A DNA stretch of 26,722 nt from DASRAJ01 sp039920305 (GTDB lineage: Bacteria > Bacteroidota > Bacteroidia > Chitinophagales > UBA10324): NCBI GenBank assembly GCA_039920305.1, contig JBDSEA010000143.1:1-26722 (forward strand), in the 5' to 3' direction. The position numbers were made by a program, and so were the translations under genes. The notes under the pieces were generated by a model. It ran no database searches. It was given only the letters and a program-made list of their open reading frames with translations, and was not told the DNA's origin. The first letter of the stretch is position 1. The number at the start of each line of letters is the position of its first letter. Positions 1 to 7,533 of this stretch are shown here, piece after piece.

Positions 1-1389
1 CATGTATTTGGCAAGCTCTTCCGCCATCCGCTTAGTAAGGGTGGTTACCAAGATACGGTCTCCCAGCTTTGTGCGCTCATCAATCATTTCCAAAAGGTCA
101 TCCACCTGGTTAATGCTCGGGCGCACATCAATGGGCGGCTCCAGCAACCCTGTGGGACGCACCACCTGCTCCACAAATTCACCCTCCGTCTGCTCCATTT
201 CATATTCACCCGGTGTGGCGCTCACATAGATCATCTGGTGCGTGAGGTTTTCAAATTCCTGCCAGTTTAGCGGCCGGTTGTCCAGTGCCGATGCAAGCCG
301 GAAACCATATTCAACAAGGATCTGCTTGCGGGAGCGGTCACCGCCATACATGCCACGTACCTGCGGCACAGTGGCATGGCTCTCATCAATCACCATCAGA
401 AAATCATCCGGGAAATAATCGAGCAGGCAAAAAGGACGCTCGCCGGGGTTTCTGCGGTCGAGGTAACGTGAATAGTTTTCAATGCCTGAACAGTAACCCA
501 GCTCCTTCATCATCTCCAGATCGAATTCTACGCGCTCTTTGAGGCGGGTGGCTTCAATCACCTTGCCCACGTGCTCAAAATAATCCACCTGCTTATGCAT
601 ATCATCCTGAATCTCATTCATGATGGTATTGAACTGATCCTTTGGCGCGAGGTACATATTGGCAGGGAAGATGGCGGCATTGTCAATCCTGCCAATGCGC
701 TTGCCTGTTTCACGAACAAATGTTTCAATCTCTTCAATCAGATCCCCGAAGAATGAAATGCGGTAACCATAATCCGCATATGGCAGGTTCACCTCCACCA
801 CATCACCCTTTACCCTGAATGTTCCGTTGGAGCTGTCTTCACTCCTGGAATAAAGGCTGTCCACAAGCTGGTAAAGCAGGCTGTTCCTGCTTCTCGTCTC
901 ACCCGCCTGAAAGCGGATGATTCCACGGGTGTATTCTGTTGGATTTCCAATCCCGAAAATGCATGATACGGATGCAACCACGATGATATCCCTTCTCCCG
1001 CTCATGAGGGATGAGGTGGTGCGCAACCTCAGCTTTTCAATTTCCTGGTTGATGGAAAGGTCTTTCTCGATGTAGGTATTGGTGGTCGGGAGGTAGGCTT
1101 CGGGCTGGTAGTAATCGTAATAGGAAACGAAATACTCCACCGCATTATCAGGAAAAAATTGCCGGAACTCACCATAGAGCTGGGCAACTAAAGTCTTGTT
1201 GTGACTTAGAATCAGGGTTGGCTTCTGTACTTTCTGAATCACATTGGCAATGGTAAAAGTTTTACCTGAACCCGTTACACCAAGCAGAATCTGGTGCTTG
1301 TCCCCCGAAGAAACCCCCTCGGCAAGTTGTGCAATGGCTTCCGGCTGATCGCCTGTCGGCTGGAATTGGGAGGTTAAATTGAAAGCCAT
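1..1389 (-). CDS. uvrB: UvrABC excinuclease subunit B (3' end cut by window edge)
   Basis: UvrB is the damage-verifying helicase-like subunit of nucleotide excision repair. It is loaded by UvrA and recruits UvrC. The reading frame is open from the ATG at 1389 to the window edge, giving the first 463 residues of a family that is usually about 670 aa. Visible features are the N-terminal QFxPTGDQPEAI-type motif (residues 9-19), Walker A GVTGSGKT (37-44), the damage-probing beta-hairpin region with YYDYYQPEAY (90-99), the Walker B/DEAD-like DESH (335-338), and the helicase motif TLTKRMAEEL just before the edge. No frameshift was seen in the parts I translated. The missing part would carry the rest of the second RecA-like domain and the UvrC-binding UVR motif. 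The gene is transcribed away from the window; the YdeI-family gene upstream lies on the same strand, more than 200 bp away. Identification is secure. Confidence 0.96.
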   Translation of the reverse strand, partial: MAFNLTSQFQPTGDQPEAIAQLAEGVSSGDKHQILLGVTGSGKTFTIANVIQKVQKPTLILSHNKTLVAQLYGEFRQFFPDNAVEYFVSYYDYYQPEAYLPTTNTYIEKDLSINQEIEKLRLRTTSSLMSGRRDIIVVASVSCIFGIGNPTEYTRGIIRFQAGETRSRNSLLYQLVDSLYSRSEDSSNGTFRVKGDVVEVNLPYADYGYRISFFGDLIEEIETFVRETGKRIGRIDNAAIFPANMYLAPKDQFNTIMNEIQDDMHKQVDYFEHVGKVIEATRLKERVEFDLEMMKELGYCSGIENYSRYLDRRNPGERPFCLLDYFPDDFLMVIDESHATVPQVRGMYGGDRSRKQILVEYGFRLASALDNRPLNWQEFENLTHQMIYVSATPGEYEMEQTEGEFVEQVVRPTGLLEPPIDVRPSINQVDDLLEMIDERTKLGDRILVTTLTKRMAEELAKYM

Positions 1390-1517
1390 GAATCAGATAA
1401 TATGAAGCAGTAAAACTAATATTCACAAAACTGCTGCTATATCATTACCATCAAAAATGATTTCGGATGGATACGGTCTGACGGTAAATATTACAAGGTG
1501 TTTCTCTTGAACAGTAG

Positions 1518-1548
1518 ACCCTCTGGCAAGTTGTCAGGGGGTTTTTTT
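1518..1548 (+). terminator. Strong intrinsic terminator with no obvious parent gene
   Basis: An 11-bp stem (1518-1528 with 1532-1542, two G-T wobbles) closes a 3-nt loop and is followed by a run of seven T on the plus strand. The nearest annotated genes on both sides are on the minus strand, so it ends an unannotated plus-strand transcript or is fortuitous. A 17-codon open frame, ATG at 1457 to TGA at 1510, ends 8 nt before the stem. The rest of 1390-1610 shows nothing else recognisable. Confidence 0.6.
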
Positions 1549-1610
1549 ATTTCTAAGGGTTCAAAGTCAGAAATGAAGGAATTCAGTATGGATGAGAGGA
1601 GGATATTTCA

Positions 1611-2270
1611 TCAATTTCGTCCCGCAGGATTTTTCCACCCTTTCAGAAGCCGCTCCATCATCCCCTCAATGCGCTTAAGCCGTGTTTCTTTACGCTTTGC
1701 TGTAATGATCCATTCAATATATTCCCTGCGATGGGAAAAGGCGAGTGAATCAAAAATATTTTTCGCCTCCGGGTTTTTATTCAGGGCTATATGCACATCA
1801 TCGGGCAGGGTGATGATTTTTGTTTTCGAATCGGCCCACCTGAAGATCTCACGGTTCACCGGTTTTGATTCAAGTCTTTTGTCTTTCTCTGTTTTCTTCC
1901 GGAATGCAAATGCTGTCCAGGTTTCATCATATGAAATCATGGAGATCCACCGAAGATCATCGCGCATCATCAACGCATCCCATCCCTTATCACGTGTCAG
2001 ATCGGTTTGAATTCCTGAGGTTCCCTTTGGATAAAAAGCCCAAACCAGTGTTTCATCCTTCATTGCTTTTAAAATCACCGGGAGCTGGGCTTCCATTTCG
2101 GTTTTCGATTTTACAAACCAGTAGAGATGGAGAAAGCTTTTATTCAGGTTATTCTGAATCCTTACACCCTTTGGCAATGGCTCGAGTACCTTATGAAAAT
2201 CCTTCGGGGCATTTACTGTGGCGATGATTTGATTTTCCTGCAACCGGATTTTCTTGTGAAGCGGATTCAT
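1611..2270 (-). CDS. YdeI/OmpD-associated (OmdA) family protein
   Basis: This 219-residue cytoplasmic protein has no signal peptide or membrane segment. The C-terminal third carries the pattern of the bacteriocin-protection, YdeI/OmpD-associated family: a short LPDDVHIAL segment, then NIFDSLAFSHRREYIEWI, then basic ETRLKRIEGMMERL. The N-terminal two thirds resemble the partner domain often fused to OmdA, but I cannot assign a fold with confidence. The ATG at 2270 is preferred over the in-frame TTG immediately before it. The family is widespread and its biochemical role is poorly defined; proposed links to envelope or antimicrobial-peptide stress come from enterobacterial homologues and may not carry over. 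The gene stands alone between uvrB and the TonB receptor, on the same strand as both, with about 120 bp upstream that contain the receptor's terminator. Confidence 0.8.
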   Translation of the reverse strand: MNPLHKKIRLQENQIIATVNAPKDFHKVLEPLPKGVRIQNNLNKSFLHLYWFVKSKTEMEAQLPVILKAMKDETLVWAFYPKGTSGIQTDLTRDKGWDALMMRDDLRWISMISYDETWTAFAFRKKTEKDKRLESKPVNREIFRWADSKTKIITLPDDVHIALNKNPEAKNIFDSLAFSHRREYIEWIITAKRKETRLKRIEGMMERLLKGWKNPAGRN

Positions 2271-2342
2271 CAATAAAAAATTATTTCAGCAAATTTCGTA
2301 AAGAATTCATTCTGCAGACTTATGCGATCCGATATGTCAATG

Positions 2343-2374
2343 AAAAAAACCGGCCCGGATAATACCGCGCCGGT
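2343..2374 (-). terminator. Intrinsic terminator of the TonB-receptor operon
   Basis: Read on the minus strand, a GC-rich 10-bp stem with one mismatch (2365-2374 with 2349-2358, 6-nt AT-rich loop) is followed by seven T. It lies about 20 bp after the stop codon of the TonB-dependent receptor, as expected for the end of that transcript. Confidence 0.85.
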
Positions 2375-2396
2375 GAAATAAAATGTCAATTCCAAA

Positions 2397-4610
2397 TTAA
2401 AAACTTCCTCTTACACCTGTGATGAAATTTCTTCCCGGCGCGCTGATGCCCGAAGCAAACACACGGTAATTGGAATCGAAAATATTTTCGCACGCAGCTT
2501 GAACCGTCAGGTATTTGTTAAGCTTATATTCAAGCCGAAGATTCAACGTCCACCAGGATGGCATCCCTTCAGGCGTAGCGTATTGCTCATTATCCTCACC
2601 ATTCGGGTAATAATCTTCAATATGCTTCCATCCGTTGTAATGTGCAGCCACCTCACCACGAAAACCCCGGAGGCTGTAAATAACAGATGTTTTGCCGATT
2701 ACCGGCGGGATATGATCAAGGGGGGCATTGCCGGTATCCGTCACAATCCTGCCATGGGTGTAACTCATTGTGCTGATCACTGACAGATGATCATTGAAAT
2801 CAATTAAAAGATTTCCACTGGCACCATACAAAAAAGCCTTCCCTTTATTCTGGTTAGCGAAGACAGCACTTGATTCACCATTAAAAAAGATTGAGTCATC
2901 CCCATTCAGGGTAAATGCATCGGTAACAATGGCATCCCGGAACAAGGTGTAAAAACCAACCGCCTCAATTTTTACTTTATTACTGAACGTTTTGCTCAGA
3001 TTGAGATCAATATTATAAGTCCTTTCGGGAGCGAGGCCGGGATTTGGAACAATTACAATTCCCGGTTCTGATTCAAAAACCTTGGCAAGGTCGTCCACAT
3101 TAGGAGCCCTGAATCCTGTTGATCCCATCAATGCAGCCCGCAACCCTGATTTTCCATTCCGGATAATTCCGAATGATCCGCTGAGGGGTAAATGTGACTG
3201 GTCAACATCATCGAAAGGGAAATCAAAAAAATCCTTGCTCACAAAGGTTGAATGGAGTGAAATATACTGCAACCTCAGTCCGGCATTCAATAACCACTGA
3301 TCGTTGATGTGATAAGTATGGGTTGCATACAATCCAAAATTGCTCATCCTGTTATCGCCATCCGGATATCGGGTATCTAATGAAGAAACTTCACCGGTTT
3401 CAATGTCACGCTCGTCAGCAGTTGACTTGAGGGAATTTACCTGCCCGTCAAAGCCCAGGCGGAAATCATTCTTTAGCGAACTCTTTCTGGCATCCAGGTC
3501 AAAGCCCAGGACATTTACATTCTCGTTTCTGTTCTGCAAGCCGGTTCGACCGAAGCGGCGCTGATGACGGCTTTCCTCAATGCTCTGAAAATTAATGCCT
3601 GCGCGATATTCCGTGAAGAAGCCGGAGACATTTTCAATATCAAGCTCATACGATGCCAGCGTGCGAAACTGCGGGCCATAATACCATTCTGCGTTTCGCA
3701 ATACCGTTGCAACATCGGGATCAGTGAGCCGGTCATAGCGTGGCACATCCGATGAATTGGAAAGCTGAAGGTTGAGCAGATGCCGCACATGATCGTTCTG
3801 CCTGAACAGGAATTTTTGCAGGATATCATACTGTGAATAGCCCGACTGAACCTGCTTGTAAATATTTTCATTGGCTATCAAAGAATCTTTACCGCTTATA
3901 TGCTCCACATAATAGGGACGAAGCCAGGTGCTGTCCGCAATATCATTCAGGTTTTTACCCTGGACAAGGTCATCAAAGTCAGAGTATGTAACAGATGTGA
4001 GCGATGCTAATTTCGTTCCCCCGATATTAAAATTCAGGTGACCGTTTTTTTCCCGATCAGCGGAAGAATAACGAAGTCCGTAGTTTCCGTTCACATACGA
4101 TTTGCCCGCCACGGAGCTGAGTTGCGGTTTCCTGGTATGGAAGTGAATAACACCACCGAGTGCATCGCTTCCGTAAACGGTAGAGGATGGGCCGAACAGA
4201 ATCTCAACCCGCTCAAGCATGGAAGGGTCAATGGTTATGATGTTCTGCAAATGACCTGACCGGTATATGATATTATTCATTCGCACGTCATCCACCATCA
4301 GAACCACGCGGCTGGCTTCAAAGCCGCGCAGTATGGGGCTTCCTCCCCCAAGCTGTGATTTCTGGACCAGTACCTGTCCTGTCTGCTGCAGCAAGTCAGC
4401 AGTAGTTTGAGGATTTGCCTGGGCAATCTGCTTCGCTGAAATTGATTCAATCTGCTGTGCAACGTTTTTTTTATCCTCTGTGACTTTATTTGCAGAAACA
4501 ACTACTTCATCCAGGTTAATAACACGATTGGAAGTATCAGCAGGGAGGTTCTGAGAAAAGAGATTTTGACATAAAATAATAAGGATGATCAATAGAAAAT
4601 TGAATTTCAT
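2397..4610 (-). CDS. TonB-dependent outer-membrane receptor, hemoglobin/heme-receptor type
   Basis: This is a 737-residue outer-membrane transporter using TonB/ExbBD energy. The start is placed at the ATG at 4610 because it gives a clean signal peptide (MKFNFLLIILIILC, cleavage near residue 19); an in-frame upstream start at 4670 would bury that peptide. A TonB-box-like LDEVVVSA lies at residues 33-40. A plug domain follows at about 45-160, with GGGSPILRGFEASRVVLMVD (88-107) and the conserved RMNNIIYRSGHLQNI and FGPSSTVYGSDALGGVIHF stretches. Then come roughly 570 residues of beta-barrel ending in a C-terminal Phe. The GGGSP-RGFE and MNN-YRSGHLQ pattern is typical of heme/hemoglobin receptors, but the true substrate is an inference. 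The gene is last in a likely operon: yicC, a small membrane protein, this receptor, then the terminator at 2343-2374. Confidence 0.93.
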   Translation of the reverse strand: MKFNFLLIILIILCQNLFSQNLPADTSNRVINLDEVVVSANKVTEDKKNVAQQIESISAKQIAQANPQTTADLLQQTGQVLVQKSQLGGGSPILRGFEASRVVLMVDDVRMNNIIYRSGHLQNIITIDPSMLERVEILFGPSSTVYGSDALGGVIHFHTRKPQLSSVAGKSYVNGNYGLRYSSADREKNGHLNFNIGGTKLASLTSVTYSDFDDLVQGKNLNDIADSTWLRPYYVEHISGKDSLIANENIYKQVQSGYSQYDILQKFLFRQNDHVRHLLNLQLSNSSDVPRYDRLTDPDVATVLRNAEWYYGPQFRTLASYELDIENVSGFFTEYRAGINFQSIEESRHQRRFGRTGLQNRNENVNVLGFDLDARKSSLKNDFRLGFDGQVNSLKSTADERDIETGEVSSLDTRYPDGDNRMSNFGLYATHTYHINDQWLLNAGLRLQYISLHSTFVSKDFFDFPFDDVDQSHLPLSGSFGIIRNGKSGLRAALMGSTGFRAPNVDDLAKVFESEPGIVIVPNPGLAPERTYNIDLNLSKTFSNKVKIEAVGFYTLFRDAIVTDAFTLNGDDSIFFNGESSAVFANQNKGKAFLYGASGNLLIDFNDHLSVISTMSYTHGRIVTDTGNAPLDHIPPVIGKTSVIYSLRGFRGEVAAHYNGWKHIEDYYPNGEDNEQYATPEGMPSWWTLNLRLEYKLNKYLTVQAACENIFDSNYRVFASGISAPGRNFITGVRGSF

Positions 4611-4693
4611 GATAAAGATTTTTATTGAGATGAAATAATTAACCGCATGCTCACTGAAGTAGTGAAGCATGGACTCATAAAAGCATTCTCATG

Positions 4694-5260
4694 TCATGAA
4701 ACCGGGGGAGGATTGATTACTTCCATAGCAGGGGAAAAGTAACAGAAGCATTCTTTGTGCAATAATATTTCCAAGCAAGGAAAATAACCGCCCTGACTTT
4801 CTGCATTTTCATGAAAACAATTTTGCAGAAATGAAATCAGCTGATGAGGAAGGGAATTGCCGGCAAAAGGAAGTTCTGTGTAAATTGATCTCAGGGATGC
4901 AAGTAAACTGGTTTCTTTTTTATCCAGCAGGCAAACAAGCTTTATTTTTTCTCCTGATCTCTCCCGGATAACAATATCGTATAAGGAACCATTGATCCTC
5001 AACTCATCTTTATTAATATTCAGCTTTTTGAATTCCTGCGGTGTTAATTCCAGGGTTACATAGCTGGACTCAAGATGACCTGATTCAATTATGGCGGTCA
5101 TGTCATTTTTAATTTGCTGTCGCTCTGCCTGGAATACTATAAAATATCCTGCTGAAAAGAAAACAGAAACAAGAAGCAGCAATATAATGGCAGTATATCT
5201 CAAAGGCTTATGTAAATTCCGGTTTACAAGGTAAACTCTTACATCAATATTAAAGAACAT
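4694..5260 (-). CDS. Single-pass membrane protein of unknown function, receptor partner candidate
   Basis: This 188-residue protein matches no family I can name with confidence. It has a basic N-terminus, one hydrophobic helix at about 22-44, a polar domain (45-130) with an INGSLYDIVI strand and a KLVCLLDKKET strand, a Cys-containing stretch (CFHENAESQGGYFPC and KECFCYF), and a short proline tail NPPPVS. Small membrane or periplasmic proteins often sit just upstream of Bacteroidota TonB-dependent receptors, and some end in a PP tail. This gene fits that position: its stop lies about 80 bp before the receptor start. Its ATG lies inside the last codons of yicC (11-bp overlap), which suggests translational coupling. 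A later start cannot be excluded, but the overlapping start gives the basic residues expected before the helix. A role in metal or heme uptake is inference from position only. Confidence 0.72.
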   Translation of the reverse strand: MFFNIDVRVYLVNRNLHKPLRYTAIILLLLVSVFFSAGYFIVFQAERQQIKNDMTAIIESGHLESSYVTLELTPQEFKKLNINKDELRINGSLYDIVIRERSGEKIKLVCLLDKKETSLLASLRSIYTELPFAGNSLPHQLISFLQNCFHENAESQGGYFPCLEILLHKECFCYFSPAMEVINPPPVS

Positions 5261-6119
5261 TCAGTAACTGCTCCTTGATCTTCTCCAGTTCGTCCTTCAT
5301 GAGCACAATAAATTTTTGAATTCCGGCATGATTTGCTTTTGATCCGAGGGTATTGATTTCCCTGCCGATCTCCTGTGAAATAAAGCCGAGCCTCCTTCCA
5401 TTCGATTCCTTATCATCGAGGGTTTTCAAAAAGAAATCGCAATGGCTGCGCAATCTTACTTTCTCCTCAGTAAAATCGAGGCGTTCAATGTAGTATATCA
5501 ATTCCTGCTCAAAACGGTTACGATCATATCCATCAGCAGAAATAAGCTCCTGCAACTGAGTCCGCAACCGTGTCCGAATAAGCTCTCTGCGCTCAGATTC
5601 AAATTGCTCTGCCGCCTTCAATAACTGCAAAACCATCATTACATGCTTCTTAAGTGCATTCTCTAATTCCTTACCTTCCCTCAACCTGAATTCCATGATA
5701 TCATTCAGTGCCGACATCAACGTTTCCTTAACCATATTCCAATCGTCCGGATCCTCCTCCGGTTTTTGAGAATTCATTACCTCGGGCATTTGCATAGCCA
5801 GAGTAAACAAATTGCTTTCGCCTGCATTCATATCCTTTGATAACTCCCTGAGCTCCGTATAATATTTCATCACAAGCTCTTTATTGATTGAAGCTTTTTC
5901 CTCAATTCCGCTTTCAATGGAAATGAATGCATCTATTTTTCCTCTCTGCAGCTTTTCATTCAGAATGGATCTGACTTCAGACTCTTTTTCACGGAATGAT
6001 AATGGAGTGCGAAGATTTAAATCAAAGTAGCGACTATTCAGTGACCGCAATTCCACCCTTATGGATTTCCCCTCTCTGGTTAATTCGGCTTTTCCAAACC
6101 CCGTCATTGAATAAATCAT
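5250..6119 (-). CDS. yicC: YicC-family endoribonuclease
   Basis: This 289-residue cytoplasmic protein is the usual length for the family. The N-terminal signature MIYSMTGFGKAE is diagnostic, with VELRSLNSRYFD following. The C-terminal YicC/DUF1732 region ends in EIGREINTLGSKANHAGIQK (250-269) and a charged coiled segment. The Escherichia coli homologue is an RNase with activity towards sRNA and mRNA; activity here is inferred from family membership. In many Bacteroidota and other bacteria yicC precedes gmk. Here it instead overlaps the start of a membrane-protein gene, followed by the TonB receptor, so the usual neighbour is missing. The ATG at 6119 is the first start and the only one compatible with the signature. 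The 137 bp between it and the YceI gene show no recognisable signal. Confidence 0.93.
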   Translation of the reverse strand: MIYSMTGFGKAELTREGKSIRVELRSLNSRYFDLNLRTPLSFREKESEVRSILNEKLQRGKIDAFISIESGIEEKASINKELVMKYYTELRELSKDMNAGESNLFTLAMQMPEVMNSQKPEEDPDDWNMVKETLMSALNDIMEFRLREGKELENALKKHVMMVLQLLKAAEQFESERRELIRTRLRTQLQELISADGYDRNRFEQELIYYIERLDFTEEKVRLRSHCDFFLKTLDDKESNGRRLGFISQEIGREINTLGSKANHAGIQKFIVLMKDELEKIKEQLLNVL

Positions 6120-6256
6120 TGCTATAAAAATTGGGAGTGAAGATACTTACATCGGTCAGGTATTAAAGTGGGTTGCCATCCATCGAAATATTATGATTAC
6201 AAGTCATGTTAATTACGCACATCGTTTTTGGGATGCCAATTGTTTAGTCTAACACT

Positions 6257-6799
6257 TTACTCTTTAATTACGGGTACCGAAATTTCTAATTTTATCGCAT
6301 TAGAAACTTTTTTAGACATTCCTTCTAATGTGCCAATTCCAAAATCAATTCTGTTTACACTAAAAGTACCTTTAAAAGTATGATTTATAAAAGTAAAAGG
6401 AATACTAATTTGTTTTTTTACCCCGTGCATTTCCAAAAAACCATATACTATAAATCCATTTTCTGATTTTGAAAAATTAGATGATTTAAAACTAATTTTG
6501 GAATATTTGTCTGCATCAAACCATTTGTCAGTTTTTGCGTGTCTGTTTTTTAGCCAATTACCTGTTGCAATAGAGGCAACATCCACATTTATTGACATTT
6601 TTGAAGTAGATAAATTGTCAGCATCAAAGGCAATATCTCCGTTTATTTTTTCAAATTCTCCTTCGGCATTCGAACCTGCAAACTTGATGCTATAACCATC
6701 TTTAATTTGCCAGTTAATAGCATTGCTAATTGTAAAGGCGGAAAGCAAAATAAATGCTCCTATTAAAACTGCAAAATTTATTTTTTTTACGCTTTTCAT
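6257..6799 (-). CDS. YceI-family periplasmic/secreted lipocalin-like protein
   Basis: This 180-residue protein uses the ATG at 6799; the in-frame TTG at 6823 only adds residues before the signal peptide. A signal peptide (about 1-27, hydrophobic LIGAFILLSAF) leads into a YceI domain. It shows the conserved opening strand WQIKDGYSIKFAG, the mid motif NWLKNRHAKTDKWFDADKYS, the strand ISFKSSNF, GFLEMHGVKKQI, and a closing KLEISVPVI strand. YceI proteins form a lipocalin-like barrel that binds isoprenoid-type amphiphiles; the ligand here is unknown. The gene and the DNA just upstream are clearly more AT-rich than the flanking genes, with AAA/TTT-heavy codons, suggesting acquisition from a lower-GC relative. 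The remnant of a Crp/Fnr-family regulator lies directly upstream on the same strand, so it may once have been part of a regulator-YceI cassette. Confidence 0.9.
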   Translation of the reverse strand: MKSVKKINFAVLIGAFILLSAFTISNAINWQIKDGYSIKFAGSNAEGEFEKINGDIAFDADNLSTSKMSINVDVASIATGNWLKNRHAKTDKWFDADKYSKISFKSSNFSKSENGFIVYGFLEMHGVKKQISIPFTFINHTFKGTFSVNRIDFGIGTLEGMSKKVSNAIKLEISVPVIKE

Positions 6800-6832
6800 T
6801 TTATTAAATTTTAAAAATGTCAATTAATGTTG

Positions 6833-6876
6833 CGAAAGTAAAAACTCTTTTACTTATGTAAATTAAGGTACCTTAA
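6833..6876 (-). promoter_or_regulatory. Candidate yceI promoter with 14-bp palindrome
   Basis: On the minus strand, TACTTTCG (6833-6840) matches the Bacteroidota -7 consensus TAnnTTTG at all but one position and lies 33 nt before the yceI ATG. A perfect 14-bp palindrome TTAAGGTACCTTAA (6863-6876) sits where the -33 element would be, a plausible operator position. It overlaps the 3' coding end of the regulator remnant, so coincidence is possible. Confidence 0.35.
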
Positions 6877-7114
6877 GAAATGTTGATTTTTTTTGTAGAT
6901 TACTTTTAATATTTTTTTTCTCACCTTGCTAAAATATTCAGGTGTCATTCCCACAAACGAAGCAATAAATTTAAGTGGAAATCTTCAATAAAGAAGGATA
7001 TGTTTTTATAAAATCTAAATATCTTTCCTCAGCTGTTGATGACAACAAAAGTTTTATTCGCTGATTAGAAGTAATAATATTTCTTACAAAAGTTTTACTT
7101 TGTTGGACTAGTTC
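6850..7114 (-). pseudogene. Crp/Fnr-family regulator, C-terminal remnant with frameshift
   Basis: The minus strand reads as about 88 residues of the C-terminal half of a Bacteroidota Crp/Fnr-like regulator in two frames. The first part, from 7114, contains STAEERYLDFIKTYPSLLK, the typical helix leading into the DNA-binding domain. The second part reads PLKFIASFVGMTPEYFSKVR, the helix-turn-helix, and ends at TAA 6850-6852. The frames join if one T is removed from the TTT near 6979-6984, which restores the expected LLKIPLKFIAS. An in-frame TGA lies immediately upstream of 7114, and no cyclic-nucleotide-binding N-terminal domain could be found further up. With both a frameshift and a lost 5' half, it is unlikely to make a working regulator. 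Its low GC matches the adjacent yceI. Confidence 0.78.
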
Positions 7115-7192
7115 TCATTTACACTATGTCTGTCGTAAAGTACCGATACAATGCTCATTGACTGCCACGCAGGCATCGGCATCTGTTAACAT

Positions 7193-7324
7193 AAGAAGCT
7201 GTTTGGAATTCAATCCGAAATTAATTTACCCTTCATCAAGCTTAGGGTGACCTCTGTGCGAGTCAGGTTGCAGCCAGTCAAACATTAAATTTTAAAGTTT
7301 CTATTAATTTCCAAGCAGCTTCTA
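7193..7324. repeat. 132-bp element bounded by imperfect 22-bp inverted repeats
   Basis: The left arm 7193-7214 and the reverse complement of the right arm 7303-7324 match at 18 of 22 positions, including the core AGAAGCTG and TTGGAA. The interior of about 88 bp has no open frame. This resembles a miniature inverted-repeat element or a collapsed insertion-sequence remnant. No target-site duplication is obvious. It lies between the degraded regulator and the metH promoter. Confidence 0.5.
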
Positions 7325-7334
7325 AGAGAAATAT

Positions 7335-7366
7335 TTTGAGAATGTGACAAGCGGTATTTACATTTA
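7335..7366 (+). promoter_or_regulatory. Bacteroidota-type promoter of the riboswitch-metH transcript
   Basis: TTTG at 7335-7338 is separated by 20 nt from TACATTTA at 7359-7366. This fits the Bacteroidota consensus TTTG, 19-21 nt, TAnnTTTG with one mismatch. The predicted transcription start, about 6-7 nt further on, coincides with the first base of riboswitch helix P1 at 7373, which strongly supports the call. Confidence 0.65.
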
Positions 7367-7372
7367 CACCAT

Positions 7373-7473
7373 CTTATCAAGAAAGACTGAGGGACAGGCC
7401 CTTTGATGTCTTAGCCACCCATCCCGGTGGGTGCTGATTCCTGATCCCGCAGAAAGCTCGGGATGAAGATAAG
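7373..7473 (+). promoter_or_regulatory. SAM-I (S-box) riboswitch
   Basis: The aptamer is recognisable by both sequence and folding. P1 pairs CTTATC (7373-7378) with GATAAG (7468-7473) perfectly. The conserved GAGGGACAGGCCC segment and the GATG..TTAGCCACC segment follow, with P2 arms AAGAC and GTCTT. P3 is CACCC/GGGTG, then the hallmark GGTGCTGATTCCTGA, then P4 ATCCCG (7444-7449) with CGGGAT (7459-7464). It binds S-adenosylmethionine and here precedes the homocysteine-methyltransferase gene by 68 nt, so SAM should repress it. No poly-T terminator follows, so control is more likely translational. Confidence 0.93.
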
Positions 7474-7506
7474 TGGTCGAAAGATTCACTCTCTGAATTT
7501 CCTGAT

Positions 7507-7533
7507 AGGATGCCGGTATAATCGTTTCATCCT
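7507..7533 (+). promoter_or_regulatory. Hairpin just upstream of metH start, candidate expression platform
   Basis: AGGATG (7507-7512) pairs with CATCCT (7528-7533) around a 15-nt loop, ending 8 nt before the ATG at 7542. The 3' arm region TTCATCC (7526-7532) is also complementary to GGATGAA (7461-7467), which forms part of riboswitch P4 and the strand leading into P1. The two pairings are mutually exclusive, as expected for a switch. The functional direction is inferred. Confidence 0.45.

Noticed and set aside
1498..2010. Long plus-strand open frame (170 codons) opposite the YdeI-family gene
   Set aside because: It is antisense to a recognisable conserved protein, its translation resembles no family, and it runs through the terminator at its own start.
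7115..7190. Short minus-strand open frame of about 22 codons between the regulator remnant and the inverted repeat
   Set aside because: It matches no family I know, is in a different frame from the Crp-like remnant and has no start signal; it is probably chance sequence at the junction.
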